Assembly: GCF_028769735.1 (NCBI RefSeq)
Contig: NC_088177.1
Location: forward strand, 16,804,599-16,868,598
DNA from: Zonotrichia leucophrys gambelii
Lineage: Eukaryota > Chordata > Aves > Passeriformes > Passerellidae
Length of the DNA stretch: 64,000 nucleotides
Reading direction: 5' to 3'
Made by a program: the position numbers and the translations under genes. The notes under the pieces are model-generated. The model searched no databases. It was not told the origin of the DNA and saw only the letters and a program-made list of their open reading frames with translations. Numbering within the stretch: the first letter of the stretch is position 1; each line of letters begins with the position of its first letter. This document shows, piece after piece, positions 26,382-39,785 of the stretch.

Positions 26382-26446
26382 AATTCAAAACATGGTGCTG
26401 TCTATAATAGAATATTGTCTACTAATTCAAAACATAGTGTTGTCTA
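26382..26446. repeat. 23-bp direct duplication with 42-bp period
   Basis: aattcaaaacatggtgctgtcta at 26382-26404 recurs at 26424-26446 with two transitions (catagtgttg). The intervening bases are not repeated. It is a local duplication with no known function. Confidence 0.75.
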
Positions 26447-29400
26447 AAGGTGTGTGTCTCAAGTAGGTTTTGTGAAGATTTTATTTTCTGCACTGGATTA
26501 ATAACTGCAGAGATAGCAGAGAAAGTTAAGCACACAGTTCCTCCTTTCCCTTGTGTGATCTCAATAGACTGACTCATTCATTTTCAAATCATGCAGGAAA
26601 AATATTAATGAAAGCCATCTATTCAAAAGAGCGAGACCTTTGATTTACAAGAAACTTCTGAATCATTCTATATTCCTTGTATAGCTTGTTTTAAATTGCC
26701 ATGTTTCTTTTTCTGTAGCTTTGCAGCATCTCAGACATTTTCAGCATCAGCTGGAGATTACTTTGCTTAGCACAGTTTTTTATTTATACATTTTTTCCCT
26801 CAGATTCTTAGGCACTAGGTACAGAAGGAGGTAGAGAAGTTTGGTTCAGTGGCAGAAAATGCTTTGGCTTACTCTGTCTTGCAATGTTCTTTCTGATTTT
26901 CCCCCTTTCTTCCCACCAGTGCCAGACTTGTAGGAGAGCTGCTGCAGCCCATGGCTGAAGGAAAATGTCTCATCCCCTCCCCAAAGACAGAAAGGAAGAA
27001 AGGCATTATAGATTGTGGTGTATTTTCAGCTGCTTTCATCTCAAGTGCTGTGTATGAACTGAAATAAGCTCTTTTTGGAGCTCCAGCAGATGCTCCCAAT
27101 GTACAAAATGCCACAGCCAGACAATTATGTTCATGTATAGCAGAGAAAGTGGATCAGGTTTAAATTTTGGTGATCAAGTTGGTTTGGAAAATCCTAAAGG
27201 TTCATTAGACCAAGACCAGTAAATGATATCCTGGTTGCTTCTTACATTTCATTCTTTCTTCTGAGTGGCAATGTGTGCTGCTCTGACCTGATGTTGGGGA
27301 ATGTTTATGGCACTGGGAACTGTTTGGGAATGCTTTGTCTTTCCTCTACGTGTGAGAGAGAAATCCAAGGACATCAGTACATGTACGAACATCATTGCAT
27401 TGGTCAAAAAATTATAGTGACACAGCTTAAAAATTCCTCCAGGACCTTAAATCATCTGTGTGCCCTGAGGCACATATCCAGTTAATCCAATTTCTGGATT
27501 AACTATGCACCCCTGGGCTAGGCAGAGGTTTTCTTCTCTAAACACTCCTTTGGAGCAAGCAAACAGGGGACACATTCTTTTCCAAGAGTGTGCTCTGGAA
27601 AAGTTTGTTCCATCCATGACATATTTGGAATCTTCCAAGACCAAGTTTTCCCACAGTCTGAGACATTGCTGCTCCTCACAGCTGTCATGGCATTATGACT
27701 GTGCTTGTAACTTGGTGATGTACTGATGTACAGTTGTAAAAATAATTATTAACAGCACCTCTAGCCCATCACACATTTTTGTTGATGGTCTTATTTCAAG
27801 CAGAATCTTCCTTTCCAGCAGCTTTCCAATAGAGTAGGCTTGAGAAATCCTCCTCTGAATATTTAGCTTGAACAACCACATCCAAGTTTGTTTGTTAGTT
27901 AAATATAACTTTAAATTGGCTGCTTTTTTATGTGGACACCAGTAGAGGTAAGAAAGAATAATAGGTTTGAATGACAGTGATGAATAATATTAATATTTAC
28001 CTACTATTGCAATCTGGAGCTGCTCCAATGAGTTGCAGAGTCTTAAAATCTTAAAGAAAGATTAATGAAAGAAAATATTGAAAAATCTACACTGGGAACA
28101 AGAAGTGGGGAAACAGGGTGTTCTCTCTCATCCACAATACTGCCATTCTCAAGCACAGAAATTGCAGGAATAAGGCTTCCATAATACGCTGTGTGTACCT
28201 TGGAATTCACCTTTTGGCTTTCAGACCTTCTGGACTGTACAGTCCTACATTCAGTTTGGGTTTTTTGTTTTTTTTTTTTGCAAAAAACATCCTTCTGTTA
28301 AAGGCAAAGATGGGTTTGCAATACATTAATGCATCTCCCTCTGAGTTCAGTTAGAAAATACTACTGAGACTTATGAGAAAGACTGGCAGCATTTTGATCA
28401 GATCTACAAAACAAAATATTCAAGAGGTATGGATTCTATTCCTTTTGAACTCTTCAGAAAATTTGGGCAAATTTCACACCATAAAGTGATGAAATGATAT
28501 AATTGGTTTAAAGTCAGAGACTGCATCTTCATTACATTCCTAATGTATGATACTTATTATGTATTAATAACACCTTATTATCTCTTGTCAGGTATAATAA
28601 ATAAAGTATCTGAATATTAATTTTGTGCTTTATGCCAGCTCATGAGGTTTGAAAATAGAAGCTCTTTTTTCTTGCACGGCTCAGATGTTCTTACAGGGTG
28701 AGACACTGCTCTTAGGGAATGGCAAATTTATAGACTTTGGTGTGTGTAAGCTTGGAAACATACAGAAATACCAGTTGGTTATTGAATGGTTTACAGTTAA
28801 AACTGAATTTAGTATGAAGCTTATGTGCTTATGTTTGTGCGAACATTAGAGGAATGTACATTTAATCCTTTGGTTTGTGTTGGACCCTCAGCTTGATTGG
28901 TGTTGATGCATTTGCAATATTTCAAGAGTAATCCCTTTTGAATCTGCAGAAATACCATTAATGCTGCAAAAGTAAAGCACTCAGGAACTTCATCCTTATG
29001 ACTACACATTTTCCCTGTGGCTCTTGTATCATGACTAGTCAGAGGCAAAGAGTGTGTCATTATCAATTCAGTATTGTGCATGAATACATGCACAGCAAAA
29101 CTGCCCAGTAAAATTAGGTGTCACTGCTTCTTCTCACCTTGAGGACTTCTCAAGAGGCTCAGGCACTTCACATTTTAGCACCTTGTTAGTTGTGATATCT
29201 ACCCTGCAGTCACATGGGGGTCAGGACTTTTTTAAAAAGGAGTAATTCTTGATAGTACTTCTTTGGATGCTTAATTTAATAATCTTTATATAGCCAGAGT
29301 TAAGCATTTACTATCTGATGGACAGATCTCCCTAAATTTTCTTGAAAGCACAAACTCTACTTTACCAGTCAGTTTGGAAGACCTTGGTTTATGCCCTGAT

Positions 29401-32339
29401 TGTGGAAGGTGTGATGCCATTAATATTAATGTCAGTAAACATTGAATTATTAACTTAGGTATATCTGAAAGACAAAGGTCAGGGGAAATTTATGTTGACA
29501 AAACATAAATGTATGTGATTAAAAATTATTCTGTAGAGGGTAGTGATTCAACATACCTTCACCATCCTGTTCGTAATGTCTAGTGGAATTCCCAATGTTC
29601 CCTGTTGTATTAGGAATGTATCTGTGAGTCAAATCTTCAAATTTCTTGTAGGCAAGTAATATGATTTTTTTCAGACACACATATTTTATAAGGTCACTTA
29701 TGAAAAAAAAATGAGCTATGCAATATGCTATGGTATCCAGCACTAATACTTAGGCAAAGTTGATCTCATGGATATAACTACTGGCAAACAAAAAGTAACT
29801 CAACCACCATTAGTTCTTTCTCTTAAAAAAAAAAATCACTGGAGTTCATAAAAGATGCATGTCCCAATTTTATTCTGAAAATTGTTGTTATCTGAAGAAC
29901 AGCCCAATGGAAACTCAATCAGTTCAGGACAGAATTACTCAATTACTTGAGAACTTGATTGTAAAGGGATGAGTCTAATTAACCAAATTATTTAATACTA
30001 CACTTATCATAGGCAAAGAGCTTGACCTAAGGCAGTCATGGTCAAATTTGGCACACCTGGTTGCCATCAAGTGTTACTACCCACTCAAACTTGTGGTTGT
30101 ATTGCAGAGTTCTTTACTGATGGTTCTTGGATATTGCACCAGAGGCTGTTTTGATCATGACAAACAATTCATTATAAGATTCTCACCAGGTCTGGTGGTT
30201 TTAAAATATGATATGAGGTGAGAAGAAAGGTGTGAACTGCTGCCACAGGCAGAGAGCATCTTCAGATGATCTCAGTAATGTTCACTACCTGGCCATAACA
30301 CCAAGCAAATGCTCCTACCCCTGTAATAATTCTTCAGTGGAGACAAACCTCACAGATCCTCTCTGACATATTAGCTGGCTTTTAAATCCCTGACTCACCT
30401 GAGACAAAATCTTCCTCTATTTCAGCACAAGTAGCTTGAAAATAGCATGTTATATACTTTAGGGAATGACCTCTGTTTCTAATAAATCCTGGATGTCCCT
30501 GAACCTTGCTGGCCAGACACAAGTCAGGAATACGATGGGATAAACAGCCTGTCAAGTGACTCACTCTGGTTGGATGACCTCAATGGACCGTGGAGATTCT
30601 GATTTCTTCTGCTGAATTTAGTAGAATTTTTTTAAATTGTTCTGTATGATGTTTCTGTTTAAAGGGTTGTACGGATTACAGAGATAGTCTTAATTTCTTT
30701 AACTTTTTTATAAGAAATGAAACTGAATTTCAGCCTCATGGTAAAAAGCTGTGTGACCTTAAATCTTAACAAATTAAGAAAAAAACTACAAAGCATTTGT
30801 TTCTTTTATTAGGGTCAATAAAAATATTAGAATAGGATGAGATCAGACCTTGACACACACACAAAAAAGAAAACAACACTATAGGTATTGTTGAGAACCA
30901 TTCAACTTTCAATTTGGAAATCCCTGAAACAGGGTGACACTGCAAACTGGAGATGACCCATTATATGACTGTGTAGAAAGTGACAGCTTTACATTTGAGG
31001 TACATAAATAACAAAGCCATCCTCACCATGTGAGCAGCATAGGCTGATGGCACATAACCTCTAACACTGAGCTTCTAATTTTAGCTGCCCAGTTTTTCTT
31101 TAATAATTTCCTTCCCAGTTAGAAGGGAACAGAAAAGATCAGCTGGAATTCAGAGAAGGTAGTAGTAATACAGTAATGGCAAAAATACATTTTAAATTTA
31201 GCAACACATTTCCCTGTTAACTGTTTTCTAACTGGTTGCTAGTTGTTAGCAATGTATTTTTACTTGTGAAATCCCATCCTGATCTTGAAATAGGAAATAG
31301 AAAACTCAGAAAAGCAGATACAGAATATTTCAGAATTTTTTGGTAGTATTAAAAGTAACAACAGCAACAAAAATGCATTTTCTAACATCTCTGTAAGCCT
31401 CCACCTATGGTATAGCTAAATCATTATGATTAGCTTGTAATTAATAGGTTAAATCTGTGCAACTTAATTATATTCTCCTGTTATCCTGGAGCATCCTTTT
31501 CTGCTTGTTTCAGAACTAAGCTAATCACAGTAGCATTGGAATATTCTTGCTGTTGGAGATTTATATTTACCAAGATTTTACTGTAGACTTCATGCAAAGT
31601 TCTGGTTCACCCCATCCTATTTGAGGAACAAACTAAGAAATAATCTCCCAAATCAAACCTTTGTGACTTTTTTTGGTAAAAAATGCTCAACAATCCAACA
31701 AAGTGAAGTAGACAGGACCCTAGAAAAGCATTTCTACACCCTCCTAGGGTAATTCTAAATCTTTCTATATATATTAATAACTTTTTTCTTTTTTTGCTAT
31801 GTGCCTAACTAGTGTGGAAATTAAAAACCTACTTAACAATACAATTACATTTCCCTGAAAAATAATCTGAGGAGATTTTAATTGTGATTTTATCATTGAC
31901 TTATGTTCTTAAGTTTCCATCAGTAAGTACTAGCACTATATATAATTTCTCATAAATTGGTTACCACCACATATCTTTATAGATAGAAGAGACCTTTTTG
32001 TTCATCCAATTCCCTCATATATCCCATCAGATAAATATAATTCTGCATATATTTCGCAGACTTAAAAAAAACCCCATCTTATGCAAATTCATTTTTCATT
32101 TTCTTAGCATTATCAGACATTTATTTAAAAGCAACTTGCTATGAAAACAAGATCTATGTATGCTGCTGTATGCTAAATTAGTTTCTGAGAGCTCCATTAT
32201 AATACAACTATTCATTGAAAAGGACTCTGATAAATGTCCACTTTGATCTGCAGGGCTGGTGTGATACTCTAAATGGAAATGTGAATCTATTGGAGGGAGC
32301 CTGATTGAACCAGATACACCAGAAGGAAATTAAGATGCA
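26447..32339. other. Long unique noncoding stretch
   Basis: Nearly 6 kb of AT-rich sequence. I see no coding exon, RNA gene, LTR or convincing LINE. Reading frames are short (90 codons or fewer). Confidence 0.5.
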
Positions 32340-32560
32340 AGAGACGTGGTTTAATCAGGCTGCAATTGTACTAATTTAACTCATCTGGGAAGCGAAGGGC
32401 CATAACTTGGACAGTGCAGATCATGATTATTTCTTTAATCACCGCCACGTGGTAGGAGGTAATGACTCCCTGCCCTCTGTGCCAGGTCCTGTGCCTGTTT
32501 GCAGAAGAGCAATTTAGGCTGTAGCAGTGGCTGCTCCTCTCAAAGGCGTGGGCAGGCAAA
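32340..32560. promoter_or_regulatory. Possible conserved noncoding element with E-box
   Basis: This stretch contains a palindromic ccacgtgg at 32445-32452 (E-box core CACGTG) next to homeodomain-like ctttaatca and several CpGs in otherwise CpG-poor surroundings. These traits are common in conserved vertebrate enhancers, but I have no alignment, so the call is a suggestion only. Confidence 0.2.
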
Positions 32561-33881
32561 GGGCATGACCTCCCCTGGACAAAGCTGGTGTCAGATCAGT
32601 GCCCAAGAGCATCCCAGGGACATGACAGGGTGGTACAGGAGTGCAAAATAGGAACCTTCTAAGCCACCATGCTAAAGGCACAACATGGAAAAGGGAACAT
32701 CAGCTTGCCCATGCAGCTTAGCTCTCTGTCCTCTTGAAGGTGGGCCTCCCACCAGGGCTAATTTCAAGCATGATTTATCAGGGCCCCAAAATCCCTGGGT
32801 GAAGAACTCCACTGGGTACCAGACATCTGCCAGCTGCAACAGCATGACCCCAACTCTGCTCCAATGACTCTCTAAAATGCTGTGATCCCATAACCCTCTA
32901 AAATTCCTTGGTTAAAAAAACCCCAAACAACCACTTTGCCCTTGTCAGTGTCATTTTAAAATATTTCTGATATTTTATAAAACAGCTCTTTCAAAAAAAC
33001 TGATGTCATATTAGTTTTAGGGCTGGAATACTGAGAATTGTTAGTCGAAGTGTGAGGGGACTTACACTTCAGCATCAATGATTCGTTATACTTAATTCAA
33101 CTTATATATGCAAACTATGTGAGTCAGTGATTTACACATAAATGATTCTTCTCTCTGTACTTTAAAGTATGTCTCCATTAAAAAATCTACTTTAAATATT
33201 CTCTATCTACTCCAATATCTTAGAAGCTCTGTTTGCTCCTGCCTCTGAGTGACACTGTGCTGTAACACCACCACAAAACTGAGGGAAAGTGAATGATGAC
33301 ATGGGTCAAAACTGGGATAGGACCTGGATATCATCTTTTTTGTGGGAAAAATATATGTCTTTGCAACTCCAGACTCAACTTTTTCCATGGCTTAGAGTAC
33401 CTATTAATGTATTTTCCACATCAGTCCCACTGAACAACCCCCCACCAGTTTTGTGCTGATGGGAAGTGCTCTGTGTGCGTCAGTCCTGCATCTTTTCCCT
33501 TCTCATTTCTGACAGGGAATAATTAATTGTCCCACTGATGGAGGACTATTTCTTATCCACATCACAGCAGGGCCATTGTTCATAGACTTTTTCCTCTGTG
33601 CAAAAGGAAATATGTGCATACAGAAAGCAAGATGTTATAAATACAATATTGTTGTTTTATGAAATAAGGGAAGAAGGAACAACATACTGAAATCTACTTC
33701 CCATAAATCTGTCAGTTCTCTGGAATTAGTTCAGGGACGTGCTGAAGCCAGTAGCAAAGGTCCCAGGATACTTTGGAATGCATAGCAATTGAAAACGAAC
33801 ATGCCTCTGTATAAATGTTTCATTTCATTTCACACAGATCTCATTTCAAGTGGCAAGCCTGTGCCTATGCAATTTCCTGTG
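32561..33881. other. Unique noncoding sequence
   Basis: No gene or interspersed element recognised up to the edge of the LTR block. Confidence 0.5.
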
Positions 33882-34028
33882 TGTAAAGGTGTTTGTGTGG
33901 CAAAGTTTTGGCAGAGGGGGCACCACAGGGTGGTGTCAGAAGCTTCCCCCATGTGTGATGGAGCCTGTGCCAGGTGGCTCCAGGATGGACCCACCTCTGG
34001 CCAGGCTGAGCCCGTCAGTGAGGGTGAA

Positions 34029-34447
34029 TATTGTATTTGGGTTACCCCCAGATGGAGGAAGGAATGATGAATCTGACTCCGTGTTCTCAGAAGGCTAATT
34101 TATTGTTTTATGATACTATATTATATTAAAGAATGCTATACTAAACTATACGAAAGAATACAGAAAGGATACAGAGAGAAGGCTAAAAATATAATAATGA
34201 AAACTTGTGACTCTCTCCAGAGCCCTGACACAGCTCGGCACTGATTGGCCAATGAGTGAAAACACTCACACCAGAAACCAATTAAACAATCACCTGTGGG
34301 TAAACAGTCTCCCAACACATCTCACATGAGCAAAACAGAGGAGAAGCAAATGAGATAGGAATTGTTTTCATTTTTCTCTGAGGCTTCTCAGCTTCCCAGG
34401 AATAAAATCCTGGGCGAAGGGATTTTTCAGAGAATATGAAAGCCACA
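34029..34447 (-). mobile_element. Inner solo LTR nested in an older LTR
   Basis: Read on the minus strand, the 419-bp element starts tgtggctttcatattctctg and ends near ccaaatacaata. It holds a CCAAT box (ttggccaatcag; plus-strand ccaat complement near 34245-34255) and an AATAAA polyadenylation signal (complement of tttatt at 34099-34104), followed by ccttctgagaaca and gagtcagattcatcat, sequences I associate with common songbird ERV LTRs. It is flanked by ggtgaa (34023-34028) and ggtgag (34448-34453), a 6-bp target duplication with one mismatch. Six bases fits class II (ERVK-like) integration. The end is not canonical TG...CA (it reads ...caata), so the exact boundary could shift by a few bases. 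Confidence 0.75.
34099..34104 (-). promoter_or_regulatory. LTR polyadenylation signal (AATAAA)
   Basis: A perfect AATAAA on the minus strand inside the inner LTR, about 70 bp before its 3' end. It sits where the R/U5 boundary of a retroviral LTR would carry its poly(A) signal. Confidence 0.6.
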
Positions 34448-34704
34448 GGTGAGAGCCCCTCTGGGCTGACAGGGGGGGAACCCAGGTCAGCTGCAGCCAG
34501 GGGAGGGAGCAGAGAGGATTGGGGACACAAACAGCTCTCCTCAAGGCCACTCTGTGCTGCCTGTGGCAGTAGTGCTGAGGGATCTCTCCCTGCCCTTATC
34601 CCAGCCCAGCAGGCTGTGGTTATATTTCCTCTCCCTGTCCACATGAGTAGGGGAGGGATAGGGTGGCTTTGGTGGGCAGCATCCAGCCAGGACAACCCAC
34701 CACA

Positions 34705-35712
34705 GCACTTTTTCAGTTTACAATGCCAAAGAAATCTGAAATTGAACTGTAGCAAGAGTTAAGGCATCCTTGACTCCCAGTCTCTCCCCATAAATATCCA
34801 TCATCTTTCACCAGAGTCTAGGTATTAGTAATTTATTTGATATGAATTCAAAAAAACTTATTCTTTAAAGGCTTATCCTCTGCTATGTGATATCAATGGG
34901 ATTTTTGTCATTGACTTTAAAGGAAGTGGGGTCAAAATCCTAATTAATAGTGTCAGCTCCATCTATCAATCAAAAGTGTGCTATTCATAATGAAATATAA
35001 TTACCAGAGCAGGTTAAAATGCCAGTATTAAATATAAATGCAAAATCTAAGTATTAAAGGAATAGGTGCATATGAAGTGTAAAACCTACACCTTTGAGGT
35101 GCTGCATATCTTCTGATGCTCCGTGTCTTTTGGTTATTTAGGGTTTTTTCATCCTGGTGAGGTTTCCTAGGCCTCTGTAGAGAAGGTGTTTGTAAGTTCG
35201 CATCCCTGGGTAGCTCTGAAATCAGGTCCCAAGCACTGCCCTCAATTCCCTCGAGGCTCTGCTCTGTACTGCCCTTGTGATAATGCCTTTATAGGGGTCC
35301 TTTTGGGGCTGTCTGTGTGACTCTGTACTGAAAGTTCCCAGTGAATAAGTAAAACAGACTTCTCCCTCCCAGCTCATTCAGCCCTGCCTGCTTGGAGAGG
35401 CTGTGCAGATTCCTTCTTGTAGCTATGAGGAGTTTCCTCTGTTAAAAAGGTGAATAAAAAATGAGCAAACACAGTGGAAAGAATATGCAGTAGAATAGGG
35501 CATGCTGTGTGAAATGTATTTAGGTGAAAGCATAAGAAATTTGGACTGGAAATAGCCTGTTTTGCATTGCATTTTGGTTGTCTCCCTAGAGTTTGGAGTG
35601 CCCGCATACCCACTGTCTGACTGCAATACCATTAGTTTATCTATTTCATACAGCCCAATTTTCTTTTATTTTACATATGATCACTGTTTGAATTGGTTTG
35701 ATTTGTAGTATC
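34705..35712. other. Unique noncoding sequence
   Basis: No gene or further ERV sequence recognised. There is no retroviral internal region next to the LTR. Confidence 0.5.
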
Positions 35713-35746
35713 TTAACTTATCCTGGAAACATTCAGGATAAGTTAA
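35713..35746. repeat. Perfect 13-bp inverted repeat (hairpin)
   Basis: ttaacttatcctg (35713-35725) pairs exactly with caggataagttaa (35734-35746) around an 8-nt loop, followed by an A run. It is among the strongest simple hairpins in the window. The stem is too short for a canonical pre-miRNA, and its role is unknown. Confidence 0.7.
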
Positions 35747-38700
35747 AAAAGAAGAATAAATGCCAGGTATATAATCTCCCTATAAAAATCTGGGCTTAGC
35801 TCCTCAAAACTTTGTGTACAACTAAATAAGCAAAGGAATCCCAACATGGCTTTTAGGATTATTTAGGAACTGGTAAGAGCATTAAACAAAAGCCATAGTA
35901 GATAATCCTAACAAGTGTGAAAAAACCCTCTTTGGACCTTGCAGTACAAAATCTTTCACAGGAATTTGCTTGAGGCATTATCAGCTCTAAATGGATGAGG
36001 TGTACTACAGCAGATCAGGGCAGCAGGAGGTCTGCAGAACATTCCTTCTGAATAGGTGTTTCCAGCATACATATTCTCAAGCAATTAAGTGAAAACCTGA
36101 TATTTAAGACTGAAAATAGGAAAACCTGTGGGAATAATATTTTATAGCTAACAAGAAAGGTCTGACCTTACATTTCATTTAAAAGAGATTAACCTCTATA
36201 GACCAGTAGCTGTCAGCATCATTTGCTTTACTTGTCTCTACATATGGTGAAGGGAATCTTTAAAATTCACAGGAAAAAAACTGAAAATAAAATATTTTGT
36301 GTAAACAATTATGCTTCTGAATAGCAGCCAAGAGAAAATGGGTGTCTGGTTCAGTATAAATCACTCTCTATTACCAAAAATCTCTGGCAAACAAACTACA
36401 TCAGGAGGGTGTTTGAAATAGCCTAACTGAATCAGGATTCTGTGTCTCACTGAAAACCAAGCAGAGCAAACAGCACCCTGGGGCCACACTGGTTTCTTTC
36501 CAAGGGCCAGCTGTCTGCAGGCTGCTTGTCTTTGGGAATTGCAAGGAGGAGAGGGGACAGCCAGGCTCCCAGAGCAGGCACAGTGCCCAGCTGGCCATCC
36601 CCCTGCACCTCTGCTGTTCCCTGGTGCTGCTGTCCAGGGCCTTTGTCACCAGGACAGGCTGAGCAGCAGGCAGAGAAAACTTACACTGCTTTCTGCAGCC
36701 AGGGAAGGGATCTGACTGAGCCCCAGTGTCTGCCCATGAGCCTTGTAACCATCACTGGGAAACTCTTCCTAGAAAAATCCCTCCTCCCATCATAAAGTTT
36801 AGTAACTTTTTACCCTAACCCACTGTAAATCCTGATTATACAACCCCCAGCCTCCAAATTCTTAATTTAAACACATGTAAAAAGACTAACATGTCCTGGC
36901 AATTTTGGCTTTCCTTTTTCTTCTTCAAGAATGTGTTTTCCGAAAATTTAATTAATTGGTGATTAACTTTTACAAAAAAATAGTCTGGTTCAACTGAAGC
37001 TTCAGAGGTCTTTATGGAAGGGAAAAAGGCTTTGGTTTCACAGAGCCAGAAGCTTAAAATTACTTAGGAAACGTAGAAGAAAAATAAATTTAAAATTCCT
37101 AACTGGTTTATGAGGAGCCCATTAAATTGAGATACTGCCCATTGAAGGCCTAAGACAGCAGCAATGGCATTTGCCAGAACAGTTAAGCAGCGTTGCTTTA
37201 ATAATATATTAGACTAAAATTCTAATTATGATTTATTATGTCTCATAATAATGTACTTGGGAAAGCAAATCCAGCCTCCTGAGTATTTAGCATTTGAATG
37301 CTAAACAGATGCTGAACATTTATAAGGTAATTTAAAAAAATAACATTTCTGATGCACAGAACTGAAATGCATTGAAAATCTCTTAATAATGTTAATGCAT
37401 CAACAAGGAAAAACAAAAACAACATTTTATAAAAGCAAATCAGATGTAGTAAAAAAATCTATGCAAAAAAAACTAATTAAAGTAAGATTTAGTGTACAAT
37501 GCTAATTTATGAAAACTAATAGTTATAGAGTTAGTAGAGGGTAAAAAAATGCTTGGAAATGTAACCAAATTCCAAGTAATAGCTAGATGTCTCCCAATCT
37601 GATTGTTTTATAAATGGTACTAGAGCTCCTGGTGGAAGTCCTTCAAAAACCACATTGGTTTCTAGGACTTATTTCTGTATATTCATCGTTTGACACAAGC
37701 TCTAGAGATGAGTGAGAAACATCTGAAAGAGCCTTTGCCCAATATTTCTTCTGAGACAATGACATGAAGGTCCTGCAGAGAATAAGCCAAGATTTTGAGG
37801 ATTGTGGTTCTGGACTTTAACCTAAATCCCACCCATGCCACACTTTTGAGTGCCAATATCTTTTGAAGATAATTACTTAAATAAAATAGAAGTCATCAAA
37901 TTAACCCTAGATCTCTTAAAGCCTTGCATTAGTACAGCCATCATGGGGCCACCCTTCCCCTTTGTGTAAATTTTATAAATATATATTTAAACATAGACCA
38001 GCCTAAAAATTATTCCCTATATATAGAAGTGTTGCAGGTAAAATAAAATATGCCAGTTCCTTGCCTTAGAAAACAGCCTCTATAACAGTGGAGGCAGAGC
38101 CAGTGTTGCCTAGGGCAATGGCAAAATGAGTTAACACTCCTAGCAAGAAACTATCTTCATTAAGGTGTATTATTTAACGTAAGGCTTGTGCAAATTAGGC
38201 CAGACCATATATAGAGTAGGGAAAGATGGCTAATTTCTACTTTTAAAGGGAAAAAATTGACATTTTAATTCAGAACCCTTATGTTTCTGAGAGTCCTTGA
38301 CTCCTAATGATAGGCTGCATTTTGAATAAATCAATTGCAGTGTTCTCCACTTGGAATATATAATCTGTTTCAAATTTCAGATTTCACTGCATACCACTAG
38401 TATATTCATGTCTTCTCTACAATTGCAATTATTTAAGGAAAATGGAAGAAGTAAAAGTAACTCCATTTGCAGGATCATATTTGAAGGTGTAAAATAAGTA
38501 TTCAAAGAAGTCATTTCACAGAATTGAGGAGTTTGGACACTACTCATGAGCAAATATCTTGGAATTTTTCCTATATTTTGTCTACCCATGCTTCATTTTA
38601 GTTCTGTTTCATAGCTGTCCTGTGTGCATTCAGCCTAAAACACTTCTTCTTTTATAGGCAAGGGCAATAAATTTCTCCCAGTCTGTTTGACATGATGAGT

Positions 38701-39737
38701 TGAGACTGACCTGAAGATTAAGAGATGAGGAATGACTAAAGTGGCAGGAATTAGCTTTTGCTGGGTCATTACTTTGTAACAATTGGAATAGGAAAAAAAT
38801 TTTGATCCCCTTTTTTGCTCAGTAAATTCCTCACTGGCTCCCAGGAGCCAAATTCAAAGTTTTAGAGTAGAGCACTGGGTGAAGAGCAGAACATGTGTGT
38901 TTGTAAGTCATCTTCCTTTTGGCATCACAGCAGAAAAAAAATAAAACCAAAATGGAAGAAGCACTTATCTCACTCTGTCCAGTGAAAGTCTGGTATCTGC
39001 TTTTCTCACTGATAAGCTGGGGGTTTGTGAGGGGAGGCTTCAAGTCAGTTTAACACATTACTCTTTTGCTGTGGTTTTAGGCTAGTTTTCAAGGTCTATT
39101 TTATTCAGATAACTTTTGCATTTCTGCTGGCTAATCTCACATAAAAAGTCTCTTGTGCAATTTTTTTTCAAAATGTTCCCCCCTTCCTGGCTTGAGAAGC
39201 AGATTTACATCAACTGAAAAGAAGAATATAAAATTGAATGGTATTTCTTTTCAGTGTTTTTCTCAAGTTCTGAATTTCTCATACCTCTTGTTTTTGTGTT
39301 CAGTACCTTGTTGTTTCTTACTTTTTTTCCTAGTGATCTGTATTTCATAGAAGCTATAGAAGTGGAGTAAATGTCAGATCTTCATGCAGGCTTTACAGTG
39401 GCAGCTGAACTTCTGGAGTGATCTCTTTTTCCAACACTACCTCTGGGTCAGCCAGACCCACTATCACTCCCTATCAGCTTTTACAAACTGCATCTTATTT
39501 ACTAAATCACACAGCAGAAACAAAACCTTTTCACCTTTCTCAGGCACACTTTCAACGTGCAAAATTCTACCAACAGCAAGATCTTTTTGATGAACGGTCT
39601 GCTTCTCTCTTGTGCTTTCAGCACTAGGCTCTTAAAACACCTTGCAAAAGGCAAGGACTGGATTTTGACACGCTTCTGTGTTGATGCCCAGAAGGAAGGC
39701 TGGCAGAATGACCTGGGCACAGCCCCATGAGGGCTGG
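35747..39737. other. Unique noncoding sequence with one GC-rich patch
   Basis: 36525-36665 is GC-rich and rich in cagg/cctg. The rest is AT-rich, with parts such as 37100-37250 and 38050-38220 that look like ordinary slowly evolving noncoding DNA. No coding region is supported. Confidence 0.45.
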
Positions 39738-39785
39738 CCATGGCACACTGACATGGCATGGCATGGCACTTGGCTGCCCATGGCA
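39738..39785. repeat. Degenerate catggca short tandem repeat
   Basis: catggca recurs here several times, including three overlapping copies near 39752-39770 (catggcatggcatggca). The patch lies in a GC-rich stretch (about 39700-39960) with open frames on both strands that reflect composition only. Confidence 0.65.

Larger units (their letters stand above)
33882..34704 (-). mobile_element. Outer LTR of an avian endogenous retrovirus, split by a second LTR
   Basis: On the minus strand the element starts at 34704 with tgtggtggg, a start I recall from a large avian ERV LTR family. It continues through ggctggatg, gcccaccaaagc and gggagagatc. The other arm, 34022 to about 33882, matches the other end of the same family: ggtgggtcc, catgggggaagcttct and ccaaaac.ttgccac. 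The two arms together are about 400 bp once the inserted LTR (34029-34447) is removed. The chicken family I recall is longer, so internal deletion or a shorter songbird subfamily is likely. No gag, pol or env follows on either side, so this is a solo LTR. The 33882 end is approximate and I see no clear outer target duplication. Confidence 0.7.

Noticed and set aside
31975..32040. agatagaagagacctttttg, reminiscent of an old CR1 3' end
   Set aside because: The match is too short and diverged to separate from chance without an alignment.
34282..34755. 157-codon minus-strand frame
   Set aside because: It crosses the boundary of the nested LTR pair, so it is noncoding LTR sequence.
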